Assembly: GCA_003135055.1 (NCBI GenBank)
Contig: PLDF01000171.1
Location: 1-48,969, forward strand
Source: Bryobacterales bacterium
Lineage (GTDB): Bacteria > Acidobacteriota > Terriglobia > Bryobacterales > Bryobacteraceae
DNA: 48,969 bases
Direction: 5' to 3'
Shown: one piece after another, positions 8,242 through 16,140 of the stretch
Layout of the letters: every line of letters starts with the position of its first letter
Numbering within the stretch: the first letter of the stretch is position 1
Program-made: the position numbers and the translations under genes
Notes under the pieces: generated by a model
The model's input: the letters and a program-made list of their open reading frames with translations, nothing else
What the model was told of the DNA's origin: nothing
Databases searched by the model: none

Positions 8242-8489
8242 ATGCCACCGTACGGATCGAGTGGCTCGATGAGGCCAAGGCAGATGTCCGCACTGGGACC
8301 GCCCGACCGCGATGCGCATCCTCGAGGGGAGTTTTGCATTTCGCCGCGCCGGCTCGATCGACGTGAATACGCTGCACGGCAATACGGCGTGCGCAATTCC
8401 GGCTCAGGCTTGGAGACTACCGTGTCTTGTTCACGCCGGAAGACGCCGCCATGCGCATCTTCGGCGTCTTCCCACTGCGACCCCAGTAG
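8242..8489 (+). pseudogene. RelE/ParE-type toxin, frameshifted
   Basis: ATG at 8242 directly after the antitoxin stop. Pieces of one RelE-like protein appear in three frames: VRIEWLDEAKADVR, then DRPTAMRILEGSFAF with GSIDVNTLHGN, then FRLRLGDYRVLFTPEDAAMRIFGV, ending at TAG 8487-8489. The order and spacing match RelE/ParE toxins (RLGDYRVLF is the core strand with the catalytic Arg). At least two indels, plus one right after the start, make it inactive. Confidence 0.7.
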
Positions 8490-8568
8490 TCGCCGTTGCC
8501 GCGCTACGCCCCGCATGTTCGGCTTTCTTCGACTCGTAGCCCATCAATTCGGTTTTCTCAAGAAACTG

Positions 8569-9027
8569 TCAATCGCTCTTCTTCGGCTTCTGAAGCCGCC
8601 GCGCATGCTCCCGATCGCGCGGGCGGCCGGTGAGCTTCTTCGATAGAACCAGATCTTCGCGGCCCACCACGAAAGCCTGTTCGCCATCGAAGTCCACCGC
8701 TTGTCTCCGATCCCAGGCTTCGCCAAACGTGAGCCCCGGCAGGGACGTCAGAACGTCTACCCGCACCGGCTCGACGCCCATCTGATAGAAGATCTCCGGT
8801 TCGGTGAAATCCCGCGGCGAAATCCCTTTGGGCGGAGCGCCGAATTAGCTCAGCGCCCCGAATTGTGCTTGCGCATTTTCGATAGTGGGGTCCGTCCAAA
8901 TGTCGAGATCTTTGGTGAAGCTAGGCTCCGTGTAGATCATTACGGCGTAGCCGCCCACGATTAAATACCTTACGCCTGCCGCGTTCAAGCCTCTCAAGAG
9001 ATCTTTGTAATCGGAGCTGATCTTCAC
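8569..9027 (-). pseudogene. Nucleotidyltransferase (AbiEii/DUF6036-like), broken by a small duplication
   Basis: The N-terminal part from GTG 9027 has YKDLLRGLNAAGVRYLIVGGYAVMIY and FTKDLDIWTDP, the nucleotidyltransferase GG...D-x-D core. It hits a stop at 8845 after FGALS. The rest continues in another frame: FGAPPKGISPRDFTEPEIFYQMGVEPVRVDVLTSLPG and FVVGREDLVLSKKLTGRPRDREH. At the junction the sequence AATTCGG-GCGCT occurs twice about 18 bp apart, so a short tandem duplication caused the shift and stop. Programmed frameshifting is unlikely. Confidence 0.7.
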
Positions 9028-9127
9028 TTATGCCCTTGCGCGATGCGGCGGTGACCACCAGATCCCAGGCAGCTTCGAGTATCCGCGCCGGCCCTAGCTT
9101 CTGCCAGAATTCGACGTCGAATTCCCG
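8960..9127 (-). pseudogene. Remnant of the small protein usually before the nucleotidyltransferase
   Basis: The frame REFDVEFWQKLGPARILEAAWDLVVTAA then GISEDQLRLQRSLERL resembles the C-terminal half of short proteins commonly encoded just upstream of, and overlapping, AbiEii/DUF6036-type nucleotidyltransferases. No in-frame start with a family-like N-terminus is visible: the ATG at 9177 is in another frame. Treated as a fragment. Confidence 0.4.
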
Positions 9128-9177
9128 CCCCGGCGCGCGGCCGGCGCCAGGCGCTCCATCACTATGCGCCCGGCCAT

Positions 9178-10431
9178 CTACCGTACGATTCCCAACTCGT
9201 CGGAAACTTTCTCCAGCGTGCGAACCAGGCGTTCCACGTGCTGCTCGGTATGCGCGGCCGTGCAGGAAATGCGCAGCAGATTCTGCGCCGCGGCGGGGCG
9301 CAGCACCGGGTTGATGTAGATGCCCTGTTCGAGCAGCGTCTTGCACAACCGGCACAGGTCGATCTCTTCGCGAATCACCACCGGTACGATCGCCGTCTCG
9401 CCCGGCAGTACGTTGAATCCGCGCGCCCGCAGCTCATCCCGCAGCAGGTTCGCTATGTGCAGCAAATGCAGGCGCCGCTCCGGCTCCTTCCGCATGATCT
9501 CGAGGGCCGCGCCAACCGCCGCAACCGAAGCGGCCGGCAAACTGGCCGAGAAGACGAAAGGCCGCGCCGTATGCTTCAGATAATCCACCACGGCGCGCTC
9601 CGCGGCGATAAAGCCGCCTACCGACGCCAGCGACTTGCTGAACGTGCCCATGATGATATCCACTTCGTCCAGCACGCCCAGATGCTCGGCCGCGCCCGCG
9701 CCGGTCCGGCCCAGCACGCCGATGCCATGGGCTTCGTCCACAAACACGCGCGCTCCGTATGGCTTGGCGACGCGCAGGGTTCCCGGCAGGTCGGCGATAT
9801 CGCCTTCCATGCTGAACACGCCTTCGGACACAATGAAGATCTTCTCGTCGGGCGGGCAGTTCTCGAGACACCGCTCAAAGTGCTCCATATCGTTGTGGCG
9901 GAAGCGCACGGTGCGCGCGGGCGACCGCAGCGCCCCTTCCACCAGGCTGGCGTGCAGGTTATGGTCGCAAATCATCACGTCGCCCTTTTCGGTGAGCGCC
10001 GAAAGGGTGGCGTAATTCGCCTGGAAGCCGGTTCCGAAAATCATCGCGGCATCTTTGTGGACAAACGCCGCCAGCTCGCTTTCCAGGCGTATGTGCATGT
10101 CCAGGGTACCGTTCAGCAGGCGCGAGCCGCTGCATCCGCTGCCATACTTCTTGATCGCCTGAACCGCCGCTTCCTTCACCTTGGGATGCGTAATCAGGTC
10201 CAGATAATCGTTCGACCCGAACATCAGCACCTTCCGGTTGCCCATGCGGACTTCACCCGGTCCGCATCCTTCGCGGTCTCCAAAGACCTCGAAGTACATG
10301 TAGAGCCCCGCCGCCTGAAGATCGCCGGGGCGGGTGAAGCTCCGGCACTTGTCGAAAAGATCGTTCGACGCGGCGCTTTTCTTCCTGCCGGTGATAACGC
10401 TATTGGATGCGCGCATGGTATTCAATTCCAT
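9178..10431 (-). CDS. spt: Alpha-oxoamine synthase, probable serine palmitoyltransferase
   Basis: 417-aa PLP enzyme of the BioF/KBL/Spt/HemA family. It condenses an acyl thioester with an amino acid; in this context, serine plus acyl-CoA/ACP to 3-ketodihydrosphingosine, the first step of sphingolipid synthesis. Visible: DHNLHASLVEG (PLP stacking His), DEAHGIG (Asp232-His235) and the Schiff-base Lys266 in GTFSKSLASVGG. The N-terminus has the extra SFTRPGDLQAAGLYMYFE segment seen in Spt-like rather than biotin enzymes. It is the last gene of a five-gene operon, overlapping the bCerS-like gene by 10 nt; ATG 10416 is an alternative start. No biotin genes are nearby. Alternative: another alpha-oxoamine synthase. 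Confidence 0.8.
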   Translation of the reverse strand: MELNTMRASNSVITGRKKSAASNDLFDKCRSFTRPGDLQAAGLYMYFEVFGDREGCGPGEVRMGNRKVLMFGSNDYLDLITHPKVKEAAVQAIKKYGSGCSGSRLLNGTLDMHIRLESELAAFVHKDAAMIFGTGFQANYATLSALTEKGDVMICDHNLHASLVEGALRSPARTVRFRHNDMEHFERCLENCPPDEKIFIVSEGVFSMEGDIADLPGTLRVAKPYGARVFVDEAHGIGVLGRTGAGAAEHLGVLDEVDIIMGTFSKSLASVGGFIAAERAVVDYLKHTARPFVFSASLPAASVAAVGAALEIMRKEPERRLHLLHIANLLRDELRARGFNVLPGETAIVPVVIREEIDLCRLCKTLLEQGIYINPVLRPAAAQNLLRISCTAAHTEQHVERLVRTLEKVSDELGIVR

Positions 10432-11552
10432 TCGTAGATTCGGTATGTCTTATAGCGCTTCGCTCCCATCAATTCAATGGAGCGGTTCATCAAAACGTTG
10501 TCCTCGAGAATCCAGGACATCTCACACGGACCGAAACCCAGCTTGCGTGCGTTGCGGACCAGCATGGCGTAAAAACCCGCCGCCAGCCCCGTTGCGCGGT
10601 ACTCTTCCACCACCCCTAATGCGAGAACCCGTACACTTCTGATCAAACGTTGATAATACAGGATTTTGAAGATCCCGAGGGGGAAAAGATGCCCGCCAGC
10701 CGGTTTTAGCGCAAAATTGACGTCCGGCAGCGCCAGCGCGAAGCCCACAGTCCGGCCGTTTTTCTCGCCAATCAACACAAGTTCGGGCTTTAGAATCATC
10801 TTCATATCCTTGCCCTGCAGCCGAAACTCCTCCTTGGTCATGGGCACGTAGCCCCAATTCCGTGCCCAGGCGGATCCATACACTTCCCAGACCCGCTCCA
10901 CCTCGGCGTCGAAATGTTTCATGTCGATCGGACGGATAGTGACGCCGTTCGTCTTCACCGCCCGGTCCGCCACGCGATCGATTCTTGCCATCTCGATCTT
11001 CTGCGCGTGGCTGACGTAGGCGAAGAGGTCTTTGGCTTTTCGCAATCCCGCCTTCTCCATCAACTCCGGGTAGTAGCGCGGATTATACGTCGTCATTACC
11101 ATGGGACTCGAATCGAAGCCCTCGATAAGCATTCCGCACTCGTAATTCGTCGACGGGTTCATCGGACCCCGGATCACCTGCGCCCCGCGGGCCTTCAGCC
11201 ACCACCGCGCCTTGCGCAGCAAAGCGTCGGCAACGCCCTGGTTGTCGATGCATTCGAAGAAACCGAAAAAACCGGCGCTCTCTTCATGAAACCAGTTATG
11301 CGCCTTATCGAAAATGGCGGCGATCCGGCCCACTACCTTGCCATCCAGCCGGGCCACAAACATCTCCATATCCGCATTCGCGTAGAACGGATGCTTTTCC
11401 CGGTTCAATAGGTCCTTGATGGCCATGCGGGGCTGCGGAACAAAATAGGGGTCGCCGCTATAAAGGGTGTATTGGAATTCGATGAACTCCTTCAACCCGG
11501 CCTTTCCCTCAACCGATACAACTTTCAAGTCGCCCAATATCTCGCTCCTCAT
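10422..11552 (-). CDS. GNAT-fold protein, probable bacterial ceramide synthase (bCerS)
   Basis: 376 aa with two GNAT-like halves. The N-terminal part has FIEFQYTLYSGDPYFVPQPR, HPFYANADMEMFVARLDGKVVGRIAAIFD and RGPMNPSTNYECGMLIEGFD. The C-terminal part has VRVLALGVVEEYRATGLAAGFY, a degenerate acyl-CoA-binding loop, and EDNVLMNRSIELMGAKRYKTYRIYEW. This large GNAT type next to spt and an epimerase is what was shown in Caulobacter to N-acylate the sphingoid base. The ATG at 11552 overlaps the PAP2 stop (ATGA), showing translational coupling. The protein is usually annotated only as N-acetyltransferase; the bCerS call rests on context plus overall pattern. Confidence 0.72.
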   Translation of the reverse strand: MRSEILGDLKVVSVEGKAGLKEFIEFQYTLYSGDPYFVPQPRMAIKDLLNREKHPFYANADMEMFVARLDGKVVGRIAAIFDKAHNWFHEESAGFFGFFECIDNQGVADALLRKARWWLKARGAQVIRGPMNPSTNYECGMLIEGFDSSPMVMTTYNPRYYPELMEKAGLRKAKDLFAYVSHAQKIEMARIDRVADRAVKTNGVTIRPIDMKHFDAEVERVWEVYGSAWARNWGYVPMTKEEFRLQGKDMKMILKPELVLIGEKNGRTVGFALALPDVNFALKPAGGHLFPLGIFKILYYQRLIRSVRVLALGVVEEYRATGLAAGFYAMLVRNARKLGFGPCEMSWILEDNVLMNRSIELMGAKRYKTYRIYEWN

Positions 11553-12409
11553 TGCAGTCTTCGGTACAGGAACGGGGTGGCCGCGATCAGAACGACCGCC
11601 ACAATGGCCCCCGCGAACACGTCGACCGTATAGTGGTATCGAAGATAAACTGTAGCAAAAATGATGCTCAGAGTGTAGGCAAAATACGCGCCGAACCATC
11701 GCTTCGAAACTGCCTTGCTAGACCACCACGCGAGGATGGTGAGCTCCGTATGGCCGCTCGGAAAGGCATCGTACGCCACCGATTCCAGCTTGTCCAGCGT
11801 CGATTGCATTCCCTGAAACAGCCAGAGTCCGTGCAAAGGTATGTGCTCAAAGTCTTTAAGCAAAAACCGCGGACCCCGCGCGGGGACCAGTACGTAACCG
11901 AGGTAAGAGACCAGGTAGCCCAGCGCGATTAAAAAAGCATAATATTGGAACTCCGCATAGTGCCCGCGGCGCCATAAAAGAAAAGCCACCAGCAGAACGG
12001 CGGGAACAAAAAACGTGTAAATCCATTGCAAATATTCAGTGAAGGCCGGCGACTGAATCCGGCTGAGCCAAACGCCGGGTTGAAGGCCCCAAATGCGCTG
12101 ATCGAGGTCCGCCAACTGCTGGTCGTAGACGACGTGCCTCGCCAAGGGCAGGAAATCGGCCATTTCTTTGTAACAGGAAGCTACGTAGATAACGGGGTAC
12201 CAGTTCCGGAAGAGCCACGTGGTCGGGTTGGGCCGCTTGATCTCATACACCAGCAGCGCCGAGCCCGCCACGTGCCACGCCAGCAGCCACCCGGCGTTGG
12301 GTACGCTGCCCCACCACGCCAGCAGCATGGCCGCCATGAAAGCGAAATAGGCCAATACCAGCTTGTCCACCGCCCAGAAGCCGGCGCCGCGCTTTAATAC
12401 TTCACCCAA
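11549..12409 (-). CDS. PAP2_3 (AUR1-like) integral membrane phosphotransferase/phosphatase
   Basis: 286 aa, about six membrane spans. Phosphatase-superfamily motifs: VPARGPR (175-181), FPSGHT (217-220) and YLRYHYTVDVFAG with Arg257, His259 and Asp263. The RYHYxxD form is the PAP2_3 variant found in inositol-phosphorylceramide synthases (AUR1) rather than the SRxxxxxH form of classical lipid phosphatases. In this operon it may place or remove a phospho-headgroup on ceramide, or dephosphorylate a lipid intermediate. It overlaps cerR by 16 nt upstream and the GNAT gene by 4 nt downstream. Membrane location is clear; the reaction is inference. Confidence 0.75.
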   Translation of the reverse strand: MGEVLKRGAGFWAVDKLVLAYFAFMAAMLLAWWGSVPNAGWLLAWHVAGSALLVYEIKRPNPTTWLFRNWYPVIYVASCYKEMADFLPLARHVVYDQQLADLDQRIWGLQPGVWLSRIQSPAFTEYLQWIYTFFVPAVLLVAFLLWRRGHYAEFQYYAFLIALGYLVSYLGYVLVPARGPRFLLKDFEHIPLHGLWLFQGMQSTLDKLESVAYDAFPSGHTELTILAWWSSKAVSKRWFGAYFAYTLSIIFATVYLRYHYTVDVFAGAIVAVVLIAATPFLYRRLQ

Positions 12410-13362
12410 CCGGCCTCCTTATACCAGGCCAGCGTCTCGGCCAGCCCCGCGTCCAGAGACGTCTTGGCTTCGAAGCCCAACTCCGTGGCGGCGCGGCTCG
12501 TATCGCACACCCAGCGCGCGCACGTGGCTTCGGCGATCTTCTCGCGGGAGACCATGCCCGGCGTCCTGGTCAGCGCCGACCAGCGCTCAGCCAGGTATCC
12601 AATGCCATAGGCGGCGCTCATCGGCACGCGCAGCACCAGCGGCTTGCGGCGCATAATACCAGCCGCAGCCTCGCGCAGGTGGCTCCAGTTCACCGGTTGG
12701 GCATGCGAAAGAAAGTAGGTGCGGCCGAGCGCCTGCGGGCTTGTGGAGGCCGCCAGAATGCCGTCCACCAGATCGCGTACGTAGATAAAGCTGAGCCATC
12801 GCTCGCCGCCCGCGATCTGCAGCGCCACGCCGCGGGAGATGGATTTCAGCAACGGGAACACGCCCGTGTCGCGCGGACCGTATACCACCGGCGGCCGCAC
12901 AATCACCGCCTGCGGCAGCAGGGAGCGAACAATCCGCTCCGCCTCCAGTTTCGACTTGCCATAGTGAGTCAACGGGCGCGTTTCGGAATCCTCGTTGACC
13001 GAGCCATCCGCCGGGCTGGGTCCGCAGACGGCCAGCGAGCTGACGTGGACGAAGCGGGTTCCGCGCCCCGCCGCCCGCGCCAGATTTTCCGTGGCGCGCG
13101 TATTGCCGCGGTAATAGTCTTCCGGCGTCAGGGCCTTGAGCACCCCGGCAATGTGAATGATCGTGCCGGCGCCGCGCGCGGCTTCGGCCAGCCCTTCGCC
13201 GGTTGCCAAATCTCCGGAAACAGCTTCCACGCCGCGTGGCAGCGCCGTTTTGCGCCGCACGGTGGTGGGCCGAACCAGGGCGCGTACTGGCTCGCCGGCA
13301 TCGGCTAGCCGGTCCAAAAGATGACTGCCGATGAAGCCGGTACCGCCCGTGACAAGGATCAC
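12394..13362 (-). CDS. cerR: NAD-dependent epimerase/dehydratase, CerR-like ketosphinganine reductase
   Basis: 322-aa extended SDR: TGGTGFIGSHLL nucleotide-binding loop at the N-terminus, HVSSLAVCG (Ser108/109), HYGKSK (Tyr134-Lys138 catalytic pair), RPPVVYGPRD and YVRDLVDGI. The GTG at 13362 is chosen because it begins just before the Rossmann strand and overlaps the upstream DUF3047 stop (GTGA). In bacteria with Spt and bCerS, an SDR of this class (CerR in Caulobacter) reduces the 3-keto group of the sphingoid or ceramide intermediate. By sequence alone it could be another sugar or sterol SDR; operon context decides the call. Confidence 0.72.
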   Translation of the reverse strand: MILVTGGTGFIGSHLLDRLADAGEPVRALVRPTTVRRKTALPRGVEAVSGDLATGEGLAEAARGAGTIIHIAGVLKALTPEDYYRGNTRATENLARAAGRGTRFVHVSSLAVCGPSPADGSVNEDSETRPLTHYGKSKLEAERIVRSLLPQAVIVRPPVVYGPRDTGVFPLLKSISRGVALQIAGGERWLSFIYVRDLVDGILAASTSPQALGRTYFLSHAQPVNWSHLREAAAGIMRRKPLVLRVPMSAAYGIGYLAERWSALTRTPGMVSREKIAEATCARWVCDTSRAATELGFEAKTSLDAGLAETLAWYKEAGWVKY

Positions 13363-14009
13363 TGCGGTGCGCTGCGGAAGGCCACTTCGCCGAAATAGCT
13401 TTCGGCCGTGGCGCCGGTATGCTGCGAGTTGATTTGAATGCGCAGTCCTTTGACGCGCGAAGCGGGCTTGCCGTAGGCGCGCTGGTAGTCGGCCGCTACG
13501 TTGTGATTCTCCGCGATCCAGCGGTTGGCATCGGCGGCGCCGGACTCGCAAACGATGTCGAAAACGTGGATCAGGGGAATAAAACTGGCGTTCTGCGCGG
13601 TCCCCTTGGGAGCCGTGCTATCCCAGATATAGCTCAGAATGCGGCGGTCGCCGAATGCCACCAATACCTGCGCCGCCTGATCGTCGGTGGAGGCATGGCG
13701 GAAATCGCCGCTCGGGGGAAGTTGAGCCACTTTCCAACTCCACGTCAGATACGGCATTTGCGCCAGATCGACGTCTACGCTACGCTCCAGGGCGAAGGAA
13801 GCGCTGGCGCTTTTCAAGTGCAAACAGGGGCCGTCCGGTCCGGAACACACCGAAACGTCGGGCCGGCCATGGCTCACCTTGACTTGCCAGTCCGGCGGCA
13901 GTTTTCCGGGGTTCAAGCTCTCGCGGTTCAAAGCTATAAAAGCCAGCGGAGAAGTTTGCGCCTGAAAAATGAACGCAGAGATAGTGCACGGAAGTAGCAG
14001 CTTCTTCAA
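13359..14009 (-). CDS. DUF3047 exported protein, first gene of the sphingolipid-like operon
   Basis: 216 aa with signal segment LKKLLLPCTISAFIFQAQTS. DUF3047 features: DVDLAQMPYLTWSWKV, STDDQAAQVLVAFGDRRILSYIWDS, ENHNVAADYQRAYG and a C-terminal GLRIQINSQHTGATAESYFGEVAF. The fold is probably a beta-sandwich in the periplasm; function unknown. The TTG at 14009, after GCGAGG, places the signal peptide at the N-terminus; an ATG at 14087 would add 26 atypical residues. Its stop overlaps the cerR start, so it is co-expressed with sphingolipid enzymes and may bind or carry an envelope lipid (inference). Confidence 0.65.
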   Translation of the reverse strand: MKKLLLPCTISAFIFQAQTSPLAFIALNRESLNPGKLPPDWQVKVSHGRPDVSVCSGPDGPCLHLKSASASFALERSVDVDLAQMPYLTWSWKVAQLPPSGDFRHASTDDQAAQVLVAFGDRRILSYIWDSTAPKGTAQNASFIPLIHVFDIVCESGAADANRWIAENHNVAADYQRAYGKPASRVKGLRIQINSQHTGATAESYFGEVAFRSAPQ

Positions 14010-14596
14010 ATAACCTCGCTGAGGGCCGGTCTGGGGGCAAAGCCCGTGTAACTTACTACTATCGCATGAACCGGCGCCATTTTCCACCTGGGCGAACCGT
14101 AGTGGCGCGGGCCCATGGCCTGCGTTGTCCCGAGCCGCTCTGAGCGCTCGGCCCTTCGGCGCAAATCCGCGTTAAAGCGTGTCGGCTTAGCGGGGCCGGC
14201 CATGGCCCAAGTCTTCTTTTTCCGCCAATTCCCCCGCCGCCGCTTACCGGTTTCACCCATTCCGCAGCCTCAAGCCGCCTCCAGCCTCTCACAGTCCCCC
14301 CGGTATTTTCATGCCGTGAAACTGAGGAAGCCTTATATCGGTCCTACGAAAAATATCTCCCCGGAAGCCTCACCATATCAATAACTTGCGTGGCGGGCAC
14401 CCCCTTCAATCTCAATAATAAAATCGCGGCCGCGCGTAGCGCTTTTTCATCCGTCCCGATGACGGCCCCGCAGGGGCCGTGAAGTTGAGTCACAGGACTT
14501 TTAAAATCGCTAACCCAATCATTCCAAATAGTTTAACGAAATCGCCTCGCAAATTCTTACCACCACCCCTGCTACGCTCAAATAGAGAATCTTCTT
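14010..14596. other. Intergenic region between divergent genes
   Basis: No gene is supported. It should hold the promoter of the five-gene minus-strand operon, but I cannot pick a convincing -35/-10 pair. A tight hairpin ACGGCCCC-GCA-GGGGCCGT lies at 14462-14480. The rest is GC-rich, with short frames showing no family resemblance. Confidence 0.6.
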
Positions 14597-15073
14597 ATGG
14601 CAACCAAGAAACAAATCGCAGCCAGCCGCCTTAACGCACAAAAATCCTCCGGCCCACGCACCGCCGAGGGCAAGGCCGCATCCTGCCTCAACGCCCTGAA
14701 GTTCGGCGTCTATGCCAAGACCCCGATCATTTTCGACGAATCCCCCGAGGATCTCGCCCATCTCGCCGCCGAGCGCCACGAGGAGTATCTCCCCGCCAAC
14801 CCTACCGAGCGATCGCTCGTCGATACGCTCAGTAACATCGAATGGCGCCACCGCCGCCTGCGCCGCTCCGAAGCCGCGCTTTGGGACCACGCCGCCAACC
14901 GTATCCTGGACGATGGCCAAGTGGTTCGCGTCACTTCCGGCGCCGCCTTCGCCGTCGAGTCCGGCCGCCTCGCGAGGTGCCAACAAATCGTAACTTTCTG
15001 CGAGCGCAAACATCAGCGCGCCCTTACCGAGCTGCGCCGCCTCCGTGCCGCGCCACCCGACCTCGAGGCCTAA
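14597..15073 (+). CDS. Hypothetical basic protein with NAxKSxGPRTAEGKA motif, 158 aa
   Basis: The N-terminus is a conserved block, AASRLNAQKSSGPRTAEGKA then SCLNALKFGVYA, followed by a helical region (ERSLVDTLSNIEWRHRRLRRSEAALWDHAANRIL) and a basic C-terminal helix. Proteins with this opening are common multi-copy hypotheticals in Bryobacterales-type genomes. The short motif repeats (NAxKSxGPRTxEGK...NAxK) resemble DNA-binding AT-hook/NUMOD-like segments, so nucleic-acid binding is possible but unproven. It is followed within 20 bp by a double-hairpin repeat. Monocistronic. Start ATG 14597. Confidence 0.65.
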   Translation: MATKKQIAASRLNAQKSSGPRTAEGKAASCLNALKFGVYAKTPIIFDESPEDLAHLAAERHEEYLPANPTERSLVDTLSNIEWRHRRLRRSEAALWDHAANRILDDGQVVRVTSGAAFAVESGRLARCQQIVTFCERKHQRALTELRRLRAAPPDLEA

Positions 15074-15090
15074 CCCGCCACCCCGTTTTT

Positions 15091-15138
15091 GTGGGGCAGC
15101 CAATCCTGGCTGCAGCCGGCTTTCAGCCGGCCTTTTCG
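15091..15138 (+). repeat. Dispersed double-hairpin repeat (GTGGGGCAGCC family), copy 2
   Basis: GCAGCCA-atcc-TGGCTGC, then GCCGGCTTTCAGCCGGC, then CTTTTCGCC. It lies 17 bp after a stop codon, like copy 1. Similarity with copy 3 seems to continue past the hairpins (an AGACGCT word at a comparable distance), so the element may be longer than the core. Confidence 0.75.
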
Positions 15139-15314
15139 CCCCGCGGGCGCGTCGGTTTCCGGCGTCCGGAGACGCTCCCGCGAGGGATCGAGGCTTACCC
15201 ACAAGCGGGGCGCGGGGCTATGCCGCTAGCTCCTGGCTGGCCCGGATAGCTACCGGTCAAGAACAGATAACGCCGGTGAAACTAGCTCTGTTCGTGCAGC
15301 TTACGCCGCCGCTG

Positions 15315-15420
15315 TCACTGTATTCGGCGAAACTCGTTTAGCACCCGCCCGTAGTAAGGCCCCACCGCCATGTCTTCGTCAATTAACGGCCAGTGGATGC
15401 CATAACCGGAAGTCGAGAGT
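15315..15420 (-). pseudogene. DUF2442-like C-terminal fragment
   Basis: The minus frame ends STSGYGIHWPLIDEDMAVG then a short tail and a stop at 15315. GxGIHWPxLDEDxxV is the signature end of DUF2442 proteins, which pair with DUF4160 in small operons. No N-terminal part or start can be followed upstream, so this is a decayed fragment. Confidence 0.45.
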
Positions 15421-16140
15421 CTCGCTCGATTTCGCTTATCGTGGTGCGTGTGCCCGGTCTGCCTTATCGGCGTCTATCGGCGCTTGCTCGGCGTTCAATC
15501 CGCGGCTAACCCGTTTCTTCCGCAACCCGCCAGCGAGCCCTCGCGTCAGAGTTCGCATCGGTCCCGTTTCACGCTCCGGAATCCGATTGACGCCATTCCC
15601 GCCCTCCTAACTCGCCTCGTTTCGCCGCATATCCGCCACGCAAACTCCGCGCCGCCTCTCAGCCCCAGCCTCCGCCAATTTCCTGTCCAACCCAGTTCCC
15701 GAAATAACAAATATTTTCCACCCGTAGTTACAACAACTTATGCTCAACTTACGCTAACTCACCCTTCCCCGCGTAGTAAGTTGGTATTAGCATGTCTTCA
15801 CGCGGAAACCTTCGATCGTCGCAGGCCGATGTCGCCCGTATATATCGGCGCGCCATCCACAGCCGCCGCTCCGGCATCCCCGGAATACCAAACAGCCATA
15901 GCCCCGTTTTCGGACCCTTCGCAAGCCGTCGTGAACCGCCGATGACAAGCGAAAAAACTCTGCGTCTCAGCGTCTCAGCGTCGAATAAATCGCCCCGCGC
16001 AGGCTCCCCATCCCCGATATGCCAAACGACCCTAGTCCCATTTTCGGACACTTCCGCCCCTCCCCGCTCCAACGCCTGAAATGTAAACTAAAGTGCGCAT
16101 TGTGATAGGATTACCCTCAAGAGTCGTCCCTCGAAATCAT
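15421..16140. other. Gene-free stretch with a pair of direct repeats
   Basis: No family-like frame on either strand. Two ~43-bp direct repeats lie at 15878-15920 and 16011-16053; both contain CCAAAC, a TAG, CCC and then TTTTCGGAC. Between them is CTCTGCGTCTCAGCGTCTCAGCGTC split by short A/T spacers, the same word family as the hairpin near map (45723-45807). Confidence 0.5.

Noticed and set aside
8569..9027. Programmed frameshift in the nucleotidyltransferase gene
   Set aside because: No slippery heptamer; an 18-bp duplication at the break explains it.
9178..10431. Biotin synthesis gene bioF
   Set aside because: No other bio gene is nearby; the context (bCerS-like GNAT, SDR, PAP2_3) and N-terminal extension fit an Spt-type enzyme better.
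15421..15945. Plus-strand frame of ~165 codons at 15448-15945
   Set aside because: Ser/Pro/Arg-rich composition, no ribosome site and no family pattern; looks like random high-GC sequence.
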